Positions 59,320 to 64,000 of a stretch of 64,000 nt of DNA are shown piece by piece. Positions within the stretch are counted from its first letter, which is position 1; every line of letters begins with the position of its first letter. Below the pieces are notes generated by a model. It did no database searches. It worked only from the letters and a program-made list of their open reading frames with translations, and was not told where the DNA came from. The stretch is taken from contig CAWICN010000001.1 of assembly GCA_963834725.1 (NCBI GenBank), positions 3,162,001-3,226,000 of the forward strand, in the 5' to 3' direction. The translations under genes and the position numbers were made by a program. The DNA comes from PALSA-693 sp963834725 (GTDB lineage Bacteria; Actinomycetota; Acidimicrobiia; Acidimicrobiales; Palsa-688).

Positions 59320-61467
59320 CTACGTTGCCTTCGCACCATATATAGACAACTTGCTCGGGTTGTAGCTCTGCGGAGGCTCATCCAGGGTAAGGGACAGGTT
59401 GTCCTTATCAACTCCCACACCCAGGAGAATCGGTTTCAGCCGAGGGCTGGTGGCGACGATAGTTTGTGGGGTCGAATCGGCCAGCCACAGCACACGTCCA
59501 TCGTGCCTGAAAGCCTCGGCGACCGCGGCGAGTTGCGACGGTGTGAGCTTTTCTCGAAGCGAAGCCACCGGCACATCGCACCAACTGCGGACGGCTTCAA
59601 CGAGTTGAGAGCCTCCAGAGGCGGGGCGAAGGAACAGAATCGCGCCGTTCGCCCCAATCCTGGAGCAGGCCTGTTGTACGGCCGGAAGGAAGTCCGAGCC
59701 AGCCCGAAAGTTGACCACGGGCAGTGTCGTGCTCAAAGGGAAGACGACGAGGGCCACCCCGCTGACGGCTGCGACGCCCAGCGGCCAGACTGGATTGTGT
59801 CCCAGCCGCGCCATTCTGGTCGTCAGCTCGTCGATAGCGAGCCCGGCGCCGATCATCAGGAGTGGGAACGCCGCAGTAACAAAACGTCGGGTCGCCCAGA
59901 GCTGGTCAGGAAGGATGTTCGGATTCCACAGATACAGGGCACTCACTCCACCCAATTCGAGAAGCACGATGGTCGCTACACCAGACCCATCCCGGATGCC
60001 GCGCCCGACGAGGATGCACATTCCGGCGATTCCAAGCATCAAAGCCACTGGACCGACGTACCACTCGAGCCACCTCATGGTTTGCTCGGCGTAAGACCGG
60101 TTCCCATCCAGAGGAAGTCCGAATCTCGTTTGCAGCGTCACGAGGAGACTGTAGGTTTGGGAAAGCCTGCCCTTCGGTCCCAACGGGCGGAGGACCCAGG
60201 CGGCGGCCAGGACCACGCCGACGAACAAGGCTGCTCCGGCGGCCAACCCGTGGCGTCGACCGAGGAGCCACTCGCGCACCTGCGGTAGATGGGACCACGC
60301 CGAAATGAGAACGACGGCGAGAAGTACCGATCCACCAACAGCCGCGTATAACTCGTGAACCTTCGGGGAAAGGGCGTTGTAGTAGGGGGTGGATCGCCTC
60401 TGGATGTCGAAGGTTCCGAGCGCGGCGAGAGGAATGGCCCCGACTGCTACTGCAGAGTACAAGGCTGGTAAGCCCTGCCTGTCACCGGCGCGACCGGCGG
60501 CGAGCCAGCTGATCGCCGCGAGCAGAGGGAGCGGCACGAGATATATGACCGCGTCTACGTGGGTCATAACCGTGCCGCCTAGACAGAGGCCGGCGAGAGC
60601 GCCGAGGACCCAGCGACGGGTGGCGTACGCTCGTAGAAGGAACAGAATCCCTCCCCAGAGCAATACCTCGGTAGCTATCTCGGAGAATGTGTCGCGAGAC
60701 ACGTACAGCTGAGGGAGCGAGAGACTGTAGCCAGTGACGGCCGCGAGCACCAGCCAGGGCCTCCGGATCAGACGGCACCCGACGGCGTACATCACGCAGA
60801 GACTGATGCCTCCGAGGACTGCCGGAACCCGGAACATGAGCCGGTCGCCGCCGATGTTGTCGGCCTCTGCGAGCAAGGACGGCAGAAAGTGGTTGAACTG
60901 GAAGAGTGCGGTGGATCCGTCAGCAGAGGGATACATGCCCTGCACCCACCATTGGAAGAAGGATCCCTTGGCGGTCCATGTGGCTCCGCCGGTCACGACA
61001 AGGTTCCCGTGCCCGGCAATCCACTTTCCCGCCAATAGATATAGCCCTGGGTCCCTGTCGGCCAGTATGTGGTAGCTGGTGTGCAAGGAGTTCCACACCG
61101 CGTCAACAACCACGACGAAACACATTCCGAGAGCAGCACCGGTGCCGTTGCGCCTGGCTCCTCGCCTCCGCTCGCGGCTCCTTGGCCGACCCAACCACGC
61201 CGCCGCCGCCGTCCCGATCGCACCGAGTATGAACGCGGGGGCGATGGAATAGGCGCCGAAGTCGGCAAGCAGGAGTCCAACCGTTCCAAAGGAAAGCACT
61301 CCGGAGACAGCGACTACTATCAGCAGATCGAACCACAAGGGGGGCAAGCGCCCTTCGCGACGCCGCATTCCGCCGGCGGCGGCCGGCACCGCGCTGCGAG
61401 TTGCCCACTCATCGTCGGCCGCTCCGGCCAGGGCTGCGGTCAGGTCGTCGGTCGCCTGGGTCCTCAT
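59320..61467 (-). CDS. large GT-C-type membrane protein
   Basis: About 715 residues from ATG 61467 (an upstream TTG at 61515 is possible). About 13 hydrophobic segments are seen, beginning LWFDLLIVVAVSGVLSFG, with an extracytoplasmic loop ADRDPGLYLLAGKWIAGHGNL resembling the acidic loop of GT-C glycosyltransferases. A 100-residue soluble tail follows (from FRAGSDFLPAVQQACSR). It would add a sugar from a polyprenyl-phosphate donor outside the membrane. It is convergent with the GT4 genes by two bases, so it probably belongs to the same glycan pathway. Confidence 0.8.
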   Translation of the reverse strand: MRTQATDDLTAALAGAADDEWATRSAVPAAAGGMRRREGRLPPLWFDLLIVVAVSGVLSFGTVGLLLADFGAYSIAPAFILGAIGTAAAAWLGRPRSRERRRGARRNGTGAALGMCFVVVVDAVWNSLHTSYHILADRDPGLYLLAGKWIAGHGNLVVTGGATWTAKGSFFQWWVQGMYPSADGSTALFQFNHFLPSLLAEADNIGGDRLMFRVPAVLGGISLCVMYAVGCRLIRRPWLVLAAVTGYSLSLPQLYVSRDTFSEIATEVLLWGGILFLLRAYATRRWVLGALAGLCLGGTVMTHVDAVIYLVPLPLLAAISWLAAGRAGDRQGLPALYSAVAVGAIPLAALGTFDIQRRSTPYYNALSPKVHELYAAVGGSVLLAVVLISAWSHLPQVREWLLGRRHGLAAGAALFVGVVLAAAWVLRPLGPKGRLSQTYSLLVTLQTRFGLPLDGNRSYAEQTMRWLEWYVGPVALMLGIAGMCILVGRGIRDGSGVATIVLLELGGVSALYLWNPNILPDQLWATRRFVTAAFPLLMIGAGLAIDELTTRMARLGHNPVWPLGVAAVSGVALVVFPLSTTLPVVNFRAGSDFLPAVQQACSRIGANGAILFLRPASGGSQLVEAVRSWCDVPVASLREKLTPSQLAAVAEAFRHDGRVLWLADSTPQTIVATSPRLKPILLGVGVDKDNLSLTLDEPPQSYNPSKLSIYGAKAT

Positions 61468-61752
61468 CGAGGTGTTAGGACCAGCGATCGCGCCGGTAAT
61501 TCCGGCGTCCTGCAAGGTCTGCGAAGCTCCGGCTGTTGACGGCGAGATCTGGCCTGAGTTGTGCAGGGAGATAATGGATATGTGCGTTTATAACACACAA
61601 CAATTGCATATCACTGTCTTTGGCTGAGGGCGTCTCTCGGTGCGTCGCACCAGACCGATCAGCAAGACACACGTCGGCACCACTACGCGACGTTCGCACC
61701 ACACCCACCCAGCATGAACCGGCTGGAACGTGGGCCTTGCTAGCATCGACCA

Positions 61753-61995
61753 ATGTTTCCAATGCTTCTAGCCGCTGTCCATCCCGCCGTGAGATCGCAA
61801 AGCTGGTTTCGTAGTCTGGAGATTGGGATTATCGTAGCCGGTCTAGGCGCATTCGCCCTTTTGGTCACCGGCTTCCTCTTGAACGGAAACACCGAAACGG
61901 CTCGCTCGCAACGCGCCGTAGCGATGATCACCGGCGCGGTCCTGCTCGGCATCGGGTTCGTCCTTCAGGTCCTGGGACTCCACTTCGCGTTCTGA
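61753..61995 (+). CDS. small two-helix membrane protein
   Basis: 80 residues, ATG 61753. Two hydrophobic segments, IGIIVAGLGAFALLVTGFLL and VAMITGAVLLGIGFVLQVLGL, separated by a short polar loop with Asn/Arg. No family is recognised. Between it and the GT-C gene lies a less GC-rich stretch (61516-61752) that contains no gene but probably the promoters of both; an imperfect dyad is centred near 61590. Confidence 0.6.
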   Translation: MFPMLLAAVHPAVRSQSWFRSLEIGIIVAGLGAFALLVTGFLLNGNTETARSQRAVAMITGAVLLGIGFVLQVLGLHFAF

Positions 61996-62104
61996 AGCAC
62001 TCAGGGATCCTGGTCGATTGACCCTGTCACCAGGGCCGGCCGGTCAGGCCGTCACCGCCGCGCCCCTGCCAACCGGGCGATGGGCAGTAGCCCGTCTCCC
62101 CGGG

Positions 62105-62938
62105 CTACTCCTGGCCGAAGAGCTCTTCGGGAAAGTCAGCGTTCTTCGACAGGTTCCAGCTCGGGGTACGCTTCTCCAGGAAGGCGAGGGGACCTTCGCG
62201 AGCATCGGGTTGCTGGGTGGTCCAGGCGAAGAGACGGCCCTCCCGCGCCTGGGCGGATCGGCGATCGGGCTCAGCCAGGTTTTCGTACACCAGCCGTTTG
62301 ACGATGGCAGCCGACACCGGGGCGACATTCGACGCGATGTCGCGCCCCATTTCCATACAGGTGGGGAGGACCTCGGCAGCCGGGACCGCTGAGGAAACCA
62401 GACCCATGTCCGCAGCCTCCCGCCCGGTGATCATCTTGCCGGTGACCAGGAGTTCCAGGGCGCGCGACACGCCGACGACCCTCGGCACCACCCAGTTGGC
62501 GCTCAGCTCGGGCATCACCCCGCGCCGGTTGAACACGAAGCCGAGCTTGGCATCCTCGGCGGCGACCCGAATGTCCCACTGCATCGGCATCGTCAGACCG
62601 ACGCCAACCGCGGCACCGTTGATCGCCGCAATAATCGGGGTGTTCATCTGCCAGTACTCCCGGGCGTCCTTGACCACGAGTTCCTCGGGTGGAGCGCCGC
62701 CGCCTCGCCTGCCGGCGAAGGTATCGGCACCGGCTGATAGATCCGCCCCGGCGCAGAAGGCCCGCCCGGCACCGGTCACGACAATGGCACGGATCTCCTC
62801 ACGACGGTCGAACATCGCGATGGCGTGCCTCACTTCGAGGCCCAGGCGCGCCGTATAGGCGTTCATACGCTCGGGCCGGTTGAACGTCACCGTGGCGACG
62901 CCGTCCTTGTCCTCGGTCAGAATGGTCTCGTAGTCCAC
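62105..62938 (-). CDS. enoyl-CoA hydratase/isomerase family protein
   Basis: 277 residues from GTG 62938, with GGAGG five bases upstream. AIVVTGAGRAFCAGADLSAGAD is the crotonase oxyanion region, PIIAAINGAAVGVGLTMPMQWDIRVAAED the second; the position of the catalytic Glu pair is less certain. It belongs to the CaiD/EchA group that hydrates or isomerises enoyl-CoA in beta-oxidation. No beta-oxidation partners are adjacent. Confidence 0.9.
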   Translation of the reverse strand: MDYETILTEDKDGVATVTFNRPERMNAYTARLGLEVRHAIAMFDRREEIRAIVVTGAGRAFCAGADLSAGADTFAGRRGGGAPPEELVVKDAREYWQMNTPIIAAINGAAVGVGLTMPMQWDIRVAAEDAKLGFVFNRRGVMPELSANWVVPRVVGVSRALELLVTGKMITGREAADMGLVSSAVPAAEVLPTCMEMGRDIASNVAPVSAAIVKRLVYENLAEPDRRSAQAREGRLFAWTTQQPDAREGPLAFLEKRTPSWNLSKNADFPEELFGQE

Positions 62939-63278
62939 CGCATCCTCCCTCCTCGGCGGGGAGCCTAGCGAACTCGTCGGAGCAGGACGCGGGCCGGGGA
63001 ATCAAACCACAGAGTTAACCGCCCACGGCGTCCGGAAGTCCCTCCACCGTCACTTATCGGGACCGGTTCGCCGGCCAGCGACTGGCGCGGTCGGCGACCT
63101 GCTCGCGGGTTCGCAGATTGTTCGCATCAGGTCGCCATTGGCGAGCGGGCCGATGCCGAGGTGCCGAGATTCCACCGGGTGCGGCCCGGCGGTCGGGATG
63201 CACATCGCCAGCCGGAGTTGCCGGCCGACCGGGACCACCCGGTCGGGAGTGGTTGCCACCACCGCCGCCCCGAACCCG
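62939..63278. other. intergenic stretch with no supported gene
   Basis: 340 bp upstream of the enoyl-CoA hydratase and beyond the stop of the small hydrophobic protein. A 70-residue minus-strand frame (63050-63262) has mixed codon use and no motif, so it is not called. Purine-rich segments and the hydratase's ribosome-binding site lie at its left end. Confidence 0.5.
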
Positions 63279-63413
63279 CTACCACCGCCTGTGCCGGCCG
63301 AACAACCAAAGGGCGGCGACTATGAGAATGATCCATAAGAGCGGATGGACGACAATACCGAGAATCACCGCGATGATCACGATCACGACGGCGATGGCGA
63401 TGTCTACCAGCAC
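63279..63413 (-). CDS. small hydrophobic protein
   Basis: GTG 63413 to TAG 63279 encodes 44 residues: an almost continuous run of Ile/Val/Ala with one loop (VVHPLLW) and a basic end (FGRHRRW). Similar actinobacterial hydrophobic proteins of 45-50 residues are common and uncharacterised. The codons fit the GC-rich pattern, but no Shine-Dalgarno is present. It is buried within a longer, non-coding-looking frame. Confidence 0.5.
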   Translation of the reverse strand: MLVDIAIAVVIVIIAVILGIVVHPLLWIILIVAALWLFGRHRRW

Positions 63414-63435
63414 AACGAAGGTATACCCCGTACCG

Positions 63436-64000
63436 TTACCGCGGAACCGCGTGCGGCTCGCATCGCCGGCGGATGAGCCTCCGGTCGAGCTCGGCAATGG
63501 TGCGGGCGCCGCACAGCCCCATCGCCGTCCGCAGCTCCTCGGCCAGGATGTCGATACAACGGCGAACACCCGCCTCCCCTGCTGCGGCCAGCCCGTAGAG
63601 GTGGGCGCGCCCGACAAGCACCGCCTTGGCCCCGAGCGCCAGCGCGGCGGCGATATCGCTGCCACGCCGGAAGCCTGAGTCCACGAGCACCTCGAGCCGG
63701 TCGCCTGCCGCATCGACGATCTCCGGGAGCACATCGATAGTGGCGGGAACATGATCAAGCTGGCGGCCGCCGTGGTTGCTCACCACGACGCCGTCCAGGC
63801 CCAGCTCCGCAGCGCGCCGCACCTCCTCTGGACGCATCACGCCTTTTGCCAGTATCGGCCCCTCCCACGTCCCACGGATCCAGTCCAGGTCGTCCCAGGA
63901 CACTGTGCCGTCGAACAACTCGGTGATCTTGTCCCGGGATCGATGGTCTGCAGGGCCGATATTCGGGAAGCTGATCGTTTCGGAAGTGAGAAAGTGCCAG
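63436..64000 (-). CDS. FMN-dependent alpha-hydroxyacid dehydrogenase, C-terminal part (cut by right edge)
   Basis: The minus-strand frame runs from the window edge to its stop at 63436 and is open throughout. GPILAKGVMRPEEVRRAAELGLDGVVVSNHGGRQLD is the FMN-phosphate and substrate region, with His-Gly-Gly-Arg of lactate/glycolate oxidase-type enzymes; VLVDSGFRRGSDIAAALALGAKAVLVGRAHLYGLA follows (quoted in part). It oxidises an L-2-hydroxyacid with FMN. The N-terminal half, including the start, is outside the window. Confidence 0.9.
   Translation of the reverse strand, partial: WHFLTSETISFPNIGPADHRSRDKITELFDGTVSWDDLDWIRGTWEGPILAKGVMRPEEVRRAAELGLDGVVVSNHGGRQLDHVPATIDVLPEIVDAAGDRLEVLVDSGFRRGSDIAAALALGAKAVLVGRAHLYGLAAAGEAGVRRCIDILAEELRTAMGLCGARTIAELDRRLIRRRCEPHAVPR

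Noticed and set aside
63050..63262. 70-residue minus-strand frame before the enoyl-CoA hydratase
   Set aside because: No motif, no ribosome-binding site, mixed codon use; insufficient for a gene call.

Overview
The window is high-GC DNA (mostly GTG/ATG starts, GC-rich third positions) of an actinobacterial type. F420-type luciferase-like oxidoreductases, an Rv2578c-like radical SAM protein, a mycofactocin-type SDR relic, an ECF41 sigma factor, CysO-like sulfur chemistry and paired PhyH/CaiB/acyl-CoA enzymes fit an environmental actinomycete, perhaps of the Acidimicrobiia. That placement is inference: no rRNA or tRNA gene was seen. Short tandem repeats are frequent and lie both between and inside genes.

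Layout. 0-4 kb: Baeyer-Villiger monooxygenase (cut by the left edge), an ABC substrate-binding lipoprotein and a convergent esterase separated by a strong hairpin. 4-5 kb: repeat-rich DNA around a small NYN/PIN-like nuclease gene. 5-15.5 kb: catabolic genes (acyl-CoA dehydrogenase, metallo-beta-lactamase-fold enzyme, double CaiB CoA-transferase, two PhyH dioxygenases, CMD-like protein, alpha/beta hydrolase, nucleotidyltransferase, YCII protein, TauD-type dioxygenase). 15.6-20.3 kb: a two-component system and an ABC exporter whose reading frames are all broken, nearly always by a single extra base, then a decayed TPR gene. 20.3-30.7 kb: GT-C glycosyltransferase, XRE regulator, tandem SDR fusion, phosphotriesterase homologue, PPOX protein, radical SAM protein, VOC protein, secreted GH43 glycosidase, and relics of an SDR and a tectonin beta-propeller.

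30.8-41.4 kb: two ECF sigma factors, one (ECF41 type) divergent from an AhpD-like gene with a matching promoter on each strand; a release-factor-like (baeRF) protein with a collagen-like insert; a glucose-6-phosphate-dehydrogenase-like enzyme with an altered substrate motif; a secretory lipase gene split by an IS630 element; and a nine-residue-repeat protein coupled to an RDD membrane protein. 41.4-44.3 kb: sulfur assimilation, with a ferredoxin-type sulfite reductase carrying a CysO/ThiS-like domain at its C terminus, a 19-residue ORF and an APS/PAPS reductase, all overlapping by four bases. 44.9-53 kb: MFS transporter, Sm-like small protein, gene fragments, TauE/SafE permease, Dabb protein, three F420-type luciferase-like enzymes and an esterase. 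53.2-61.5 kb: a polysaccharide cluster (DUF4214 protein, NeuD/PglD-like acyltransferase, perosamine-synthase-like aminotransferase, three GT4 enzymes joined by GTGA overlaps, and a convergent GT-C enzyme). 61.7-64 kb: small membrane proteins, an enoyl-CoA hydratase and a truncated FMN alpha-hydroxyacid dehydrogenase.

The most unusual items are the sulfite reductase-sulfur carrier fusion with its Gly-Gly-Ala-Leu tail, a family of nested palindromes sharing TTTTCTGTCGCGA arms at three intergenic sites, the run of +1 frameshifts, and the precisely matched divergent ECF41 promoters.
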